Assembly (NCBI RefSeq): GCF_003096095.1
Contig: NZ_CP015453.1
Span: 2,170,001-2,234,000 of the forward strand
Source of the DNA: Dietzia psychralcaliphila
Lineage (GTDB): Bacteria > Actinomycetota > Actinomycetes > Mycobacteriales > Mycobacteriaceae
Reading direction: 5' to 3'
DNA: 64,000 nucleotides
Under the pieces are notes generated by a model that ran no database searches, had not been told where the DNA came from, and saw only the letters and a list, made by a program, of their open reading frames with translations. The stretch's first letter is position 1. Each line of letters opens with the position of its first letter. This document shows positions 38,165 through 46,663 of this stretch, in pieces. Made by a program: the position numbers and the translations under genes.

Positions 38165-39478
38165 ATGGCGAACCTCAACAAGGCTTTCGTCGCCAGGCTA
38201 GCCGGACTGCCGGTGATCGGCCCCGACGGGGACGACATCGGGCGGATTCGCGATGTCGTGGTGACGATGCGCGCCCGGCACAAGCAGCCCCGGGTCATCG
38301 GACTCGTGGTGGAACTGCCGACCCGTCGGCGGATCTTCGTGCCCATGCTCAGGGTCGCCTCGGTCGAGCCCCGTTCGGTCGCGCTCATCTCGGGCACCAT
38401 CAACCTGCACCGGTTCCAGTCCCGGCCCGGCGAGAACCTCGTGCTCGGGACTCTCGTGGACTCGATCGTCGGGGTCGAACCCGAGCGCAACGCATCCGGT
38501 GCCGCCCCCGGGACGGAGGCGACGCCTCGCTACCAGGTCATCGACGTGGAGATCGAACGTCAGCGCACCCGCGACTGGTTGGTCTCCAGGCTCGCCGTCC
38601 GGGCCCGGCGCGGGCGCGGGCCACTCGGTCGTCGGGGGCCTGTGTCGATCCAACCCTGGAGCCGGATCGAGGGCTTCGACGACGACGCGATCGGAGCCCC
38701 CGATCACGGCGCCGAGAGTCTGGTCGAGCTCTACGCCGACCTCCGCCCGGCGGACGTCGCTCACGCTCTCCGCGAACTCCCCGAGGTGCGCCGGCTGGAG
38801 GTGGCCCGCACCCTGGATGACGAGCGACTCGCGGACATCCTCCAGGAACTCCCGCACGACGAGCAGACCGAGATCGTGACCCGGCTGGAGCTCGAGCGAG
38901 CAGCGGACGTCCTCGAGGCGATGGACCCCGACGACGCGGCCGATCTGTTGGGTGAGATGCCGGAGAAGGACGCGGAGTCGTTCCTCCAACGAATGAACCC
39001 GGAGGACTCGGCACCCGTCCGACGTCTGCTGACGTTCGACGCGGACACCGCCGGCGGGCTCATGACGCCGGAACCCATCATCCTGTCCCCCCAGACGACC
39101 GTCGCGGAGGCCCTGGCCCACTGCCGCAATCCCGACCTGAGCCCGGCGCTGGCCAGCCTCGTCTTTGTGGTCCGACCCCCCACGGCCACCCCGACGGGCA
39201 AGTACCTCGGGTGCGTCCACATCCAGGCGCTGCTCCGGGAGTTGCCGTCGACGATGGTCGCCGAGACCGTGGACACCAGCCTGTCCACTCTGCGTCCCAC
39301 CGACTCGGTGGACTCGGTGACCAGGTTCTTCGCCACCTATAACCTCGTGTGCGGCCCGGTCGTCGACGACGAGGGGCACCTGCTGGGAGCGGTCGCGGTC
39401 GACGACCTCCTCGACCATCTGCTCCCCGAGGACTGGCGCGACATGGACCTGCACGACAACAGAGAGGCACGTCGGTGA
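38165..39478 (+). CDS. Soluble PRC-barrel / MgtE-N / CBS protein (Rv1232c-like)
   Basis: 437 aa. The N-terminal PRC-barrel-like part (GLPVIGPDGDDIGRIRDVVV) is followed by an MgtE N-terminal helical superhelix (about 190-300, LADILQELPHDEQTEIVTRL, LEAMDPDDAADLLGEMP) and a CBS pair (about 300-425, AGGLMTPEPIIL). These are the cytosolic Mg2+-sensing parts of MgtE channels, but no membrane domain follows, so it cannot be a channel by itself. It may be a Mg2+ or nucleotide sensor. Its stop overlaps the DUF1003 gene start (GTGA), and that membrane protein could be the partner. Confidence 0.85.
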   Translation: MANLNKAFVARLAGLPVIGPDGDDIGRIRDVVVTMRARHKQPRVIGLVVELPTRRRIFVPMLRVASVEPRSVALISGTINLHRFQSRPGENLVLGTLVDSIVGVEPERNASGAAPGTEATPRYQVIDVEIERQRTRDWLVSRLAVRARRGRGPLGRRGPVSIQPWSRIEGFDDDAIGAPDHGAESLVELYADLRPADVAHALRELPEVRRLEVARTLDDERLADILQELPHDEQTEIVTRLELERAADVLEAMDPDDAADLLGEMPEKDAESFLQRMNPEDSAPVRRLLTFDADTAGGLMTPEPIILSPQTTVAEALAHCRNPDLSPALASLVFVVRPPTATPTGKYLGCVHIQALLRELPSTMVAETVDTSLSTLRPTDSVDSVTRFFATYNLVCGPVVDDEGHLLGAVAVDDLLDHLLPEDWRDMDLHDNREARR

Positions 39479-40026
39479 CCGAACCCGGTACGCGCTCGGC
39501 GCTCTCTACGCCCGTCACCTCGCGGCGGCCCCGCATCAGCGTCGACCCGGACGCCGTGGGCCGGTACAGCGAGGCCATCGCCCGGTTCTTCGGGACCGGC
39601 CAGTATCTGATGATCCAGACGATCCTCGTGATCGTCTGGATCCTCATCAACGTCACCGTCGTGGCGCTGCGCTTCGACCCCTATCCGTTCATCCTCCTCA
39701 ACCTCGCGTTCTCCACCCAGGCGGCCTACGCCGCCCCGCTCATCCTCCTCGCGCAGAACCGCCAGGAGGACCGCGACAAGGAGTCGATCGCGGAGGACCG
39801 GCTGAGGTCCACCCAGACCAAGGCGGACACAGAGTTCCTGGCGCGGGAACTGGCGTCCGTCCGGCTCTCGGTGGGAGAGACGGTCACGCGGGACTACCTC
39901 CGCCGGGAACTCGACGATCTCCGGCAGTCGGTCGAGCGGATAGAAACCCTGCTCGCGGGACAGGATTGTGACGGCGGTAACACCGAACGCCGGAAAACCG
40001 ATTCAGACACCAGGGGCCGGAGGTAG
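39475..40026 (+). CDS. DUF1003 membrane protein (Rv1231c-like)
   Basis: 183 aa starting at the GTG that overlaps the previous stop. Two membrane helices (about 42-90: MIQTILVIVWILINVTVVAL, then FILLNLAFSTQAAYAAPLIL) are followed by a charged coiled tail (EDRDKESIAEDRLRSTQTKADTEF) that may oligomerise. DUF1003 proteins are small membrane proteins of unknown function. Translational coupling to the soluble MgtE/CBS protein suggests a sensor plus membrane partner; that is inference. Confidence 0.85.
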   Translation: MTEPGTRSALSTPVTSRRPRISVDPDAVGRYSEAIARFFGTGQYLMIQTILVIVWILINVTVVALRFDPYPFILLNLAFSTQAAYAAPLILLAQNRQEDRDKESIAEDRLRSTQTKADTEFLARELASVRLSVGETVTRDYLRRELDDLRQSVERIETLLAGQDCDGGNTERRKTDSDTRGRR

Positions 40027-40098
40027 CGTCGACCAGCACGGCAGCGATGTCGCGGCGCACCCCGCTCGCGACACCGTCCGGACGCTGTAGGGGGAACT

Positions 40099-41223
40099 TT
40101 GCGCAAGATGGCGCACAACACTGATCGACGGGCACTGACCAGCGCCGCGGTCGCCGCGGGCGTGATCGGCGTGCTCACAGCCGTGAGCCTGACGATGGAC
40201 CACAGTCGACCCACCGGGGCCGCGGGCATCGCCCCGGCCGCCGAGACCGCCACCCGGGCTCCGACGGTGACGACCGAATCGCTGGTCACCACACCGTCCT
40301 CCGAGACCCCTCCGCCGACCGAGGCGGACGACCCCGGAGCCGCACACATCGAGCCGGCGACGATCCCGGACGGCCCCCTGGGAATCCCCGGCATCGCCCT
40401 GGACGCCTACCACCGGGCCACCGACCGGCTGAACGTCGAGAAGCCCGCGTGTGAGATGGACTGGACCCTCCTCGCAGGTATCGGTCAGGTCGAGTCCAAC
40501 CAGGGACGTGGACGCTTCGACGTGCACGGGAACACCATCGGCCGCATCCTCGGCCCCCGGCTCGACGGGACACTGCCCGGCACCGCCGTGATCACCGACA
40601 CCGATGGTGGGAGGTTCGACGGCGACGCGGAGTTCGACCGGGCAGTCGGCCCGGTGCAATTCATCCCCTCGACCTGGGCGCTGTTGGGCCGGGACGGGAA
40701 CGGCGACGGGGTGGCCGACCCCAACAACATCTACGACGGTGCTCTCGCGGCCGCGACCCTGCTGTGCGGTCAGGGCGGGTCCATGGGCGACCCGGCGGCC
40801 CGTACCCGGGCGGTCCTGGCCTACAACAACTCGCTCGCCTACGTGGCCAACGTCAACGCCTGGGCACACGGTTACGCCGTCAATTCCTACCCGTTGCCGG
40901 CGGACCTGCCGGAGATCCACCAGCCGAAGCCGATCGTGGAACCCCCGGCGATCCCGGAGCGCTGCCCCGACGGGTGGGAGGGAGAACCCACCGCGGCGCC
41001 CGAGCCCGCTCTCCCCGGTGAGCCCGGGCACCCGGTGCCCGGTTGCACCGAGGTCGCACCGCCTCCCGCGGAACCCACGCCGCCCTCACCATCACCGTCC
41101 CCGGAGAACACACCGACGCCACAGCCGCCCGCGCCACCCGTCCACGTTGCCCCGGTGCCACCGGTTCTGCCGGTGTTCGAGCTGCCCTGTATCGCACCGT
41201 TCTGCGTGCCGCCCCCTGCCTGA
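40099..41223 (+). CDS. Secreted lytic murein transglycosylase (Rv1230c-like)
   Basis: About 374 aa. A hydrophobic N-terminal signal (ALTSAAVAAGVIGVLTAVSL) is followed by a Ser/Thr/Pro spacer, then a transglycosylase (SLT) domain with LLAGIGQVESNQGRGRFD (catalytic Glu in QVES), AVGPVQFIPSTWALLG and VLAYNNSLAYVANVN. The C-terminal 110 residues are Pro-rich and wall-spanning in character, with four cysteines. It probably cuts glycan strands of peptidoglycan. The start is TTG 40099 (close to GGGGGA) or ATG 40108. It stands between the DUF1003 gene and mrp, as in M. tuberculosis. Confidence 0.87.
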   Translation: MRKMAHNTDRRALTSAAVAAGVIGVLTAVSLTMDHSRPTGAAGIAPAAETATRAPTVTTESLVTTPSSETPPPTEADDPGAAHIEPATIPDGPLGIPGIALDAYHRATDRLNVEKPACEMDWTLLAGIGQVESNQGRGRFDVHGNTIGRILGPRLDGTLPGTAVITDTDGGRFDGDAEFDRAVGPVQFIPSTWALLGRDGNGDGVADPNNIYDGALAAATLLCGQGGSMGDPAARTRAVLAYNNSLAYVANVNAWAHGYAVNSYPLPADLPEIHQPKPIVEPPAIPERCPDGWEGEPTAAPEPALPGEPGHPVPGCTEVAPPPAEPTPPSPSPSPENTPTPQPPAPPVHVAPVPPVLPVFELPCIAPFCVPPPA

Positions 41224-41263
41224 ATCGCCCGCCCGGACCCCGACGCCTAGACTCGGGGCCATC

Positions 41264-42403
41264 ATGAGTGCACCCAGCGAAGAATCGATCCGCGCCGCCC
41301 TGGCCAAGGTCGACGACCCGGAGATCCGAAAGCCGCTCACGGAGCTCGGCATGATCAAGGGCGTCGAGATCGACGACCGGACCGGCCGGGTCGGGATCGG
41401 CATCTACCTGACGGTGGCCACGTGCCCCATGCGGGACACCATCACCGACCGGGTCCGCGCCGCGGTCTCCGACGTCCCCGGCGTGGGTGAGGTCGCCGTC
41501 GAGCTCGACGTGATGAACGACGAGCAACGCACGGAACTGCGCAAGCACCTGAGGGGCGACGCGGCCGAGCCCGTCATACCGTTCGCCCAACCGGGGAACC
41601 TGACCCGGGTGTACGCGGTGGCCTCGGGGAAGGGTGGCGTGGGCAAGTCCACCGCCACGGTCAACCTCGCGACCGCGCTCGCCTCCCGTGGGCTGTCCGT
41701 GGGTGTCCTCGACGCCGACATCTACGGTCACTCCATCCCCCGGATGCTCGGAACCGACGCCCGACCCACCCAGGTCGAGCAGATGATCCTGCCGCCGGTC
41801 GCACACGACGTCAAGGTCATCTCGATCGCCCAGTTCACCAAGGGCAACACCCCCGTGGTGTGGCGTGGCCCCATGCTCCACCGTGCACTCCAGCAGTTCC
41901 TGGCCGACGTGTACTGGGGTGACCTCGATGTCCTGCTCATGGACCTGCCGCCCGGAACAGGCGACGTGGCCATCTCGATCGCCCAACTCATCCCGTCGGC
42001 GGAGATCCTCGTCGTGACCACCCCGCAGCAGGCCGCGGCCGAGGTGGCCGAACGGGCGGGTTCGATCGCCCTGCAGACCCGTCAGCGGATCGCGGGGGTC
42101 ATCGAGAACATGTCCTGGCTCGAGCTCCCCGACGGCACCCGCATGGATGTCTTCGGCACCGGAGGCGGAGCCGAGGTCGCGGCGAATCTCTCCCGCTCGG
42201 TGGGTGCGCCGGTCACGCTCCTCGGCCAGGTGCCGCTCGAGCAGGCGGTCCGGGAGCACGGCGACGAGGGCACCCCGATCGTGCTGGCGGAGCCGGATTC
42301 ACCGTCCGGCCGGGCGTTCAGGGAGATCGCCGACGGCCTCGCCGTCCGGCCGCGTGGCCTTGCGGGGATGAACCTCGGGATCGACACGACGCGCCACCTC
42401 TGA
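41264..42403 (+). CDS. mrp: Mrp/ApbC-type P-loop ATPase, iron-sulfur carrier
   Basis: 379 aa. An N-terminal MIP18/DUF59 domain (1-95, with TCPMRD) is fused to a Mrp NTPase with the deviant Walker A GKGGVGKST (about 126), DADIYGHSIPRML and LLMDLPPGTGDVAISIAQ. These proteins bind and hand over Fe-S clusters to apo-proteins; the usual C-terminal CxxC is not visible here, as in other actinobacterial members. ATG at 41264; TAGACT (41248-41253) ten bases upstream is a candidate -10. The stop lies in a 16-bp duplication, followed by a strong hairpin. Confidence 0.93.
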   Translation: MSAPSEESIRAALAKVDDPEIRKPLTELGMIKGVEIDDRTGRVGIGIYLTVATCPMRDTITDRVRAAVSDVPGVGEVAVELDVMNDEQRTELRKHLRGDAAEPVIPFAQPGNLTRVYAVASGKGGVGKSTATVNLATALASRGLSVGVLDADIYGHSIPRMLGTDARPTQVEQMILPPVAHDVKVISIAQFTKGNTPVVWRGPMLHRALQQFLADVYWGDLDVLLMDLPPGTGDVAISIAQLIPSAEILVVTTPQQAAAEVAERAGSIALQTRQRIAGVIENMSWLELPDGTRMDVFGTGGGAEVAANLSRSVGAPVTLLGQVPLEQAVREHGDEGTPIVLAEPDSPSGRAFREIADGLAVRPRGLAGMNLGIDTTRHL

Positions 42404-42429
42404 CCACAGGCGGCTCTGACCACAGGCGG
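42398..42429 (+). repeat. 16-bp tandem duplication across the mrp stop codon
   Basis: CTCTGACCACAGGCGG is exactly duplicated at 42398-42413 and 42414-42429. The first copy contains the mrp stop codon (TGA 42401-42403); the second is downstream and provides part of the left arm of the terminator. Confidence 0.9.
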
Positions 42430-42456
42430 CGCGGGTGTCCCCCGCGCCGCCTGTGG
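42420..42456. terminator. Bidirectional hairpin terminator between mrp and tatB
   Basis: A perfect 16-bp stem, left 42420-42435 (CCACAGGCGGCGCGGG) and right 42441-42456, loop TGTCC, extended by CTGA/TCAG with one bulge. It lies between two convergent genes. Confidence 0.88.
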
Positions 42457-42472
42457 TTCAGTTCGGATCCGC

Positions 42473-42994
42473 CTAGGTGGCGTCCGTGTCCCACATCGGA
42501 GTCGTACCCGGGCTGTTCGGGGCGGGTGCGGGCGACGGGCCCGTCGCCGGCACTCCCACTCCGGACGACCGTGGACCCGTCGACTGTGGCTTCATCGGCT
42601 GTGCACCCGTCGACTGTGCACCCGTCGACTGAGCCGCGGCCGACTGTGGTGCGGTCGATCGTGGTCCGGTCTCCGAAGCGCCTCCCGCGGGTGCGGCTGC
42701 ACCGAAGTCCCCCGTGAACAGGGAGTCGTCCCCGTCCAGGAGGTGCTTGGTCACCATCGCGCGGGGGCTCATGCCCCTCAGATCGCTCAGTTGCTTGAGC
42801 GGCTCGCGGAACTCGTCGAAGTCCGTCCCGTAGTCGTCGCGGAGTTGCTGCTGGGCGGACCCCGCGAACTCCTTGACCTTGCGGATCGCCGAGGCCAGCC
42901 AGCGGGCGGCCTCGGGTAGCCGCTCGGGCCCCAGGACCACGAGCGCGATCACGCCGAGCACCAGCAGCTCGGACCACCCCACGTTAGTGAACAT
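42473..42994 (-). CDS. tatB: Sec-independent protein translocase subunit TatB
   Basis: 173 aa. Part of the twin-arginine export system. It has the short N-terminal membrane helix followed by the hinge and amphipathic helix typical of TatA/B ([20 protein letters not shown], then [18 protein letters not shown]). The tail is disordered and rich in Ser/Thr/Pro/Ala/Gln with short QSTGA repeats. GGAGG stands just before the ATG. The position downstream of htrA and sigE on the same strand matches Rv1224-Rv1221 of M. tuberculosis, where tatB belongs to the envelope-stress region. Confidence 0.93.
   Translation of the reverse strand: MFTNVGWSELLVLGVIALVVLGPERLPEAARWLASAIRKVKEFAGSAQQQLRDDYGTDFDEFREPLKQLSDLRGMSPRAMVTKHLLDGDDSLFTGDFGAAAPAGGASETGPRSTAPQSAAAQSTGAQSTGAQPMKPQSTGPRSSGVGVPATGPSPAPAPNSPGTTPMWDTDAT
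42571..42665 (-). repeat. Short 15-bp repeats in the tatB tail
   Basis: The unit GTCGACTGTGCACCC and degenerate copies recur every 15 bp, encoding AQSTG-type repeats in the disordered tail. The period keeps the reading frame. Confidence 0.75.
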
Positions 42995-43109
42995 CGCCTC
43001 CGAGGATACGTCGTCGCGGCCCCGTCCGGCACCACGACCTCGCGCGACGATCCCCCGTCACCCCGATCGTGCCGCTCAGAACGCGTCACGCCGGCCGTGT
43101 CGGGCCGGT

Positions 43110-43151
43110 CGTGTCACCCCAACCGTGTCACCCCAACCGTGTCAACCCAGC
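43110..43151. repeat. Three 14-bp tandem repeats across the htrA stop codon
   Basis: CGTGTCACCCCAAC occurs exactly at 43110-43123 and 43124-43137, and as CGTGTCAACCCAGC at 43138-43151. The third copy contains the stop codon of htrA (43142-43144); the other two lie downstream, each keeping the same stop triplet. Confidence 0.9.
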
Positions 43152-44680
43152 GCAGGGCGGACGGTCAACTCGATCAACGCACCGTCCCGGACGACCTCGA
43201 CCGGGACGTCCCCGTCCGCGCCCGCCCGTCGGACGGCCACGATGAGCTCGTCGGAGGACCGGACGCTGCGCTCCCCTACCCTCGTCACCACGTCGCCCTC
43301 CCGGAGCCCGGCCTCCTGTGCGGGCGACCCCTCACGCACGTTGACGAGCTCCGCACCCTCCACGTTGCCGTTCTCCGCTTTGCGTGCGTTCACGCCGATA
43401 GTCGCGTGACGTACCGACCCCTCCCTCATGAGCGAGGTGGCGATGTCGCGCACATCGTTGACGGGGATGGCGAACCCGAGCCCGATCGATCCACCGGATT
43501 GGGTGAAGATGGAGGTGTTGATCCCGATCACCGCCCCGCTGGCGTCGATGAGTGGGCCTCCCGAGTTTCCGGGGTTGATGGCCGCGTCCGTCTGGATGGC
43601 GTCGATCACCACGTCCCCGTCGGAGGTCGACTCCCCCAGCGCGATCGGTCGTTGGGTGGCGGACACGATGCCCTCGGTGACCGTCCGGGCCAAGCCGAGG
43701 GGTGAACCGATGGCCACGACCTGTTCTCCCACCTCCACCCGGTCGGAATCGCCGAGGGTCGCCACGGTCAGGTTCTGTACGTCCTCGACCTTCAGCACCG
43801 CCAGGTCGGTCGCCGGGTCCCGTCCCACCAATTCGGCCGAGGCCCTGGACCCGTCCGGGAAGACGACGTCGATGTCGGCCCTGTCCGCGGCCCCGTCCAT
43901 GGTGACGACGTGGTTGTTGGTAACGATGTATCCCTGCGGATCTATGACGATCCCGGAACCCTCACCCCGGGCCGAGGCTGTCGAGACCTGGATGTGGACC
44001 ACCGCCGGCTGGACCCGCTGGGCGACCTCACCGACAGGATTGTCGGGCCGGATCACGTTGGCCGGGGCGTCGGCGATACGGACCGTCGATGTGGTGAGGA
44101 CGCGGGCGGAATCGGCCACGACCGCGCCGATCCCCCCTCCCACGAGCGCGACGACGGCGACGGCGGCCACCGCTCCGGCGAGTGCCTGCCTGCTCAGCCG
44201 CCGTTCGAACAGCGCCTCGGAGAGCGAGAGCCTCGGCGGAGGGGGCGCTTCCGCGCCGGACAGGTCCTCCGGTCCGGGCTCTTCCGCCGCCTGCACGGCG
44301 GGAGCACCGAAGCCGACCGGCGCGCGGGGATCGCGCCAGGGGTCCGGCGGCGCGGGTTGCGGCTCCTCGACCTGGTCCTGCCATGCCGGATGCCGCTGGA
44401 TGCCCCGGTCGGCGTCGCCGGACGGGCCGAACGCCGCCGCCAGTGCCGGGTCGGCGTCGTGGCCGCGAGTCGGGGCGGAGCGATCGTCGGCGGCCGAGTA
44501 GTCGTGGGCGGCCGAGTGTCGCCGGGGGTCGGATCCCCCGGTCACCCCGTCGGGACGGGAGAAGCGTTCCTCCGAGGCCTTGTCGACGACGGGCCTGTGG
44601 ATCGGGGCCGGTTCGCGAAGCGGTCGGTCGGGTTCCACGCCCCGCCCCGCCGGATCCGGCACACCAGTCTCATCCTCCAC
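43142..44680 (-). CDS. htrA: HtrA-family membrane serine protease with PDZ domain
   Basis: 512 aa. A disordered cytosolic segment (1-150) precedes one membrane helix (about 172-192, LAGAVAAVAVVALVGGGIGAV). The extracytoplasmic trypsin-like protease has its triad in TNNHVV, ATDLAVLKV and NPGNSGGPLI, and a PDZ domain follows (ARKAENGNVEGAELVNV...). It should degrade or refold damaged envelope proteins and corresponds to Rv1223. The GTG at 44680 lies ten bases after rseA and may be cotranscribed, but TAGGCT seven bases upstream also suggests an internal leaderless start. Confidence 0.92.
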   Translation of the reverse strand: MEDETGVPDPAGRGVEPDRPLREPAPIHRPVVDKASEERFSRPDGVTGGSDPRRHSAAHDYSAADDRSAPTRGHDADPALAAAFGPSGDADRGIQRHPAWQDQVEEPQPAPPDPWRDPRAPVGFGAPAVQAAEEPGPEDLSGAEAPPPPRLSLSEALFERRLSRQALAGAVAAVAVVALVGGGIGAVVADSARVLTTSTVRIADAPANVIRPDNPVGEVAQRVQPAVVHIQVSTASARGEGSGIVIDPQGYIVTNNHVVTMDGAADRADIDVVFPDGSRASAELVGRDPATDLAVLKVEDVQNLTVATLGDSDRVEVGEQVVAIGSPLGLARTVTEGIVSATQRPIALGESTSDGDVVIDAIQTDAAINPGNSGGPLIDASGAVIGINTSIFTQSGGSIGLGFAIPVNDVRDIATSLMREGSVRHATIGVNARKAENGNVEGAELVNVREGSPAQEAGLREGDVVTRVGERSVRSSDELIVAVRRAGADGDVPVEVVRDGALIELTVRPALG

Positions 44681-44690
44681 GCGTCCCAGC

Positions 44691-45110
44691 CTAACGGCCG
44701 AGCGAACGCAGGCGGCGCAGGAGCCTCGACCAACGGTTCCCCGATGGGGGCACCGGGGCCGGTGGGAGTTCCGGGTCTCCACCCTCCCCGAGGAGGCGGA
44801 GACGCTCCCGCAGATCCCCCGGCATGTGGATCGGCCCGGAACCCCGGAGAGCCCGACGCGCGTCCTGTTGCTCGGTCACCTCGCGTCGACACTGCGGGCA
44901 CAGCCCGAGATGCGCATCGGCGCGGACCTGGCCCGCAGGCGGCAGACATCCGTCCACATATGCCGCCGCGGCCTCGGTGGAGAGGTGGTCGGTGGAGAGG
45001 AACCGGGGTTCGGAACGGGGAGGCGGCGTACGCTCCGCGACCTCACGGACCGAGTCCCTCGACAGCCGGTACTCGGGGGTGGACCCGCCTCCTGAATGGT
45101 GTCGGTCCAC
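44691..45110 (-). CDS. rseA: Anti-sigma-E factor with zinc-binding domain
   Basis: 139 aa, soluble. The ZAS-type anti-sigma motif HLGLCPQC (HxxxCxxC) is preceded by LSTEAAAAYVDGCLPPAGQV, as in RseA of M. tuberculosis (Rv1222). It should hold SigE inactive until surface stress releases it. GTG at 45110 has GAGGAGGGG at good spacing. It follows sigE on the same strand and precedes htrA. Confidence 0.9.
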   Translation of the reverse strand: MDRHHSGGGSTPEYRLSRDSVREVAERTPPPRSEPRFLSTDHLSTEAAAAYVDGCLPPAGQVRADAHLGLCPQCRREVTEQQDARRALRGSGPIHMPGDLRERLRLLGEGGDPELPPAPVPPSGNRWSRLLRRLRSLGR

Positions 45111-45222
45111 CCTCGCCCCTCCTCGTCCGCCTGCCCTCGGTGCACCCGTCCTACTCGTACGGGGTGTTCAACGCGCGGGGTGCGCCCGGGGTTCCCGGGT
45201 GTCCCCGGGTGTCCCCGGGGAA

Positions 45223-45846
45223 TCAGTCGATGCCCTGGTGCACCCCGGTCACGCCGGCCGCCTCGAGCTCGGCGCGCAACGCGGAGCGTCCCCGGTGGAT
45301 GCGGCTGCGGACCGTCCCCATCTTCACGCCGAGGATCCGGCCCACCTCCTCGTAGCTCAGATCCTCGATGTCGCACAGCACCACGGCCGCGCGGAATTCC
45401 GGTGAGAGGTTGGCCAGTGCGGTCTGCAGGATCGGGTCGAATGTCTCCTCGGCCAGCACCTGCTCCGGGCTGCGCTCTCGACCGGGGACCCGCTCGGCGT
45501 CCTCCGGGAGCGCCTCGAAGCGGATCCGCGACCGACGGCGCGCCATGTCCAGGAAGAGGTTGGTGACGATGCGGTGCATCCATCCCTCGAAGGTGCCCGG
45601 CTTGTACTTGTCCAGGGACCTGAACACCCGGATGAACGCCTCCTGGGTGATGTCCTCCGCGTCGTGGGCGTTGCCGCAGAGACGGAACGCGAGTCGGTAC
45701 ACCCTGTCCCCGTGCTGGGCGACGAGTTGCGACCAGGAGGGCATGTCGGCGGAGTCACCACTGGCGTCGAACCGGGCGGTTCCGGCCGCCGCGTCGCCGT
45801 CGCCCCCGGGACCAATCGACGTACCGTGCACCGTCTGCGAGTACAT
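45223..45846 (-). CDS. sigE: ECF RNA polymerase sigma factor SigE
   Basis: 207 aa, a group 4 sigma factor. Region 2 includes [20 protein letters not shown] and [20 protein letters not shown]; region 4 has [25 protein letters not shown]. Neighbours rseA and htrA identify it as the mycobacterial-type SigE controlling surface stress. The first ATG is used here; a later ATG ([10 protein letters not shown]) is possible, as several starts are known for the M. tuberculosis protein. A GC-rich stretch with two CCCGGGTGTC copies follows the stop before rseA. Confidence 0.94.
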   Translation of the reverse strand: MYSQTVHGTSIGPGGDGDAAAGTARFDASGDSADMPSWSQLVAQHGDRVYRLAFRLCGNAHDAEDITQEAFIRVFRSLDKYKPGTFEGWMHRIVTNLFLDMARRRSRIRFEALPEDAERVPGRERSPEQVLAEETFDPILQTALANLSPEFRAAVVLCDIEDLSYEEVGRILGVKMGTVRSRIHRGRSALRAELEAAGVTGVHQGID

Positions 45847-45949
45847 GCGCTTCCGCCGCCTTCCGGCGCGGGGTCCCCCGAAGGCGTCCGCGCGCAGTGT
45901 TCCGTCGCCCCCTCGTGGAGCGGCATGGTCCCACCCTCTCGCATCGGGC

Positions 45950-45987
45950 TGTCCTCACGGTATATCCGTACTGAGATCCCCCTGAGA
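45950..45987 (-). promoter_or_regulatory. Putative sigE promoter with MprA-like direct repeats
   Basis: Reading on the minus strand, TCTCAGGG (45987-45980), a 3-base gap, then TCTCAGTA (45976-45969), followed by GGATATACC, which gives a -10-like TATACC. Two 8-bp direct repeats of the TCTCAG type separated by 2-3 bases match what I recall of the MprA box in the mycobacterial sigE and mprA promoters. The site lies about 125 bp before the sigE start. Confidence 0.5.
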
Positions 45988-46054
45988 GTCTCATACCGAT
46001 CCGATCACCGCGCGTTGGACGCGTCGTCCACGTGCGCGGCGATACGCTGCTCAG

Positions 46055-46663
46055 GTGTCCGATTCGACTGACGTCCCCGCCTCCGACCGTTCCCGGTTCA
46101 CCGACCTCGCGCGCCGCAGCGCCGACCTGGTCGACGACTCGCTGTACGCACCCGCCCGTGCGGACGCGACCGAACTGGGGGCCGCGTCGCCGGACGCGCT
46201 GACCGCCGAGGCGATCCGGCTGGTGGCGCGACTGACCGCGGCCCGTACCGCGGTGTGCATCTCGCCCGCTCCCGGCGTCCCCGCCCTGGCGATACTGGCC
46301 GCAGCCGGGCCGGGGTCCGGGGCCGTGGTCACCTGCATCACCGACGACCCTCATCATCTGGACGCCGCCCGATCCGCCCTCCGCGCTGCCGGACACCCCG
46401 CGTCCGCCGCCCGCTACATCGCGGCACGCCCCCTGGAGGTGGCCGACAAGCTCGCTGACGGCGCCTACGACCTGCTCGTCGCGGACGTGCCGGACCACTC
46501 GGTCTCCCGGGTGGTCTCCCGGGCCCACCAACTTCTCCGGTCCGGCGGCGCGCTGATCCTGATCGGCGAGCACGCGCCGTTGCCGGACGACGCGGACCTG
46601 CCCACACACGCGCACGTCACCGTCCTGCCCGTCGGCGACGGGCTGACCGTGGTCGCGCTCTGA
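46055..46663 (+). CDS. O-methyltransferase family protein (Rv1220c-like)
   Basis: 202 aa, a class I SAM-dependent methyltransferase fold of the caffeoyl-CoA OMT type. The glycine-rich SAM loop region is ISPAPGVPALAILAAAGPGSG, followed by VVTCITDDPHHLDAAR and DLLVADVPDHSV. The metal-binding Asp/Asn residues of true catechol OMTs are not obvious. It is divergent from sigE, as in M. tuberculosis (Rv1220c / sigE). The GTG start is six bases after TACGCT (46043-46048), a likely leaderless promoter. Its last codons lie in a 17-bp tandem repeat. Confidence 0.85.
   Translation: MSDSTDVPASDRSRFTDLARRSADLVDDSLYAPARADATELGAASPDALTAEAIRLVARLTAARTAVCISPAPGVPALAILAAAGPGSGAVVTCITDDPHHLDAARSALRAAGHPASAARYIAARPLEVADKLADGAYDLLVADVPDHSVSRVVSRAHQLLRSGGALILIGEHAPLPDDADLPTHAHVTVLPVGDGLTVVAL

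Noticed and set aside
40604-41263. Upstream extension of the mrp frame
   Set aside because: The open frame runs through the transglycosylase gene in another phase with Arg/Pro/Thr-rich nonsense; the ATG at 41264 matches Mrp.
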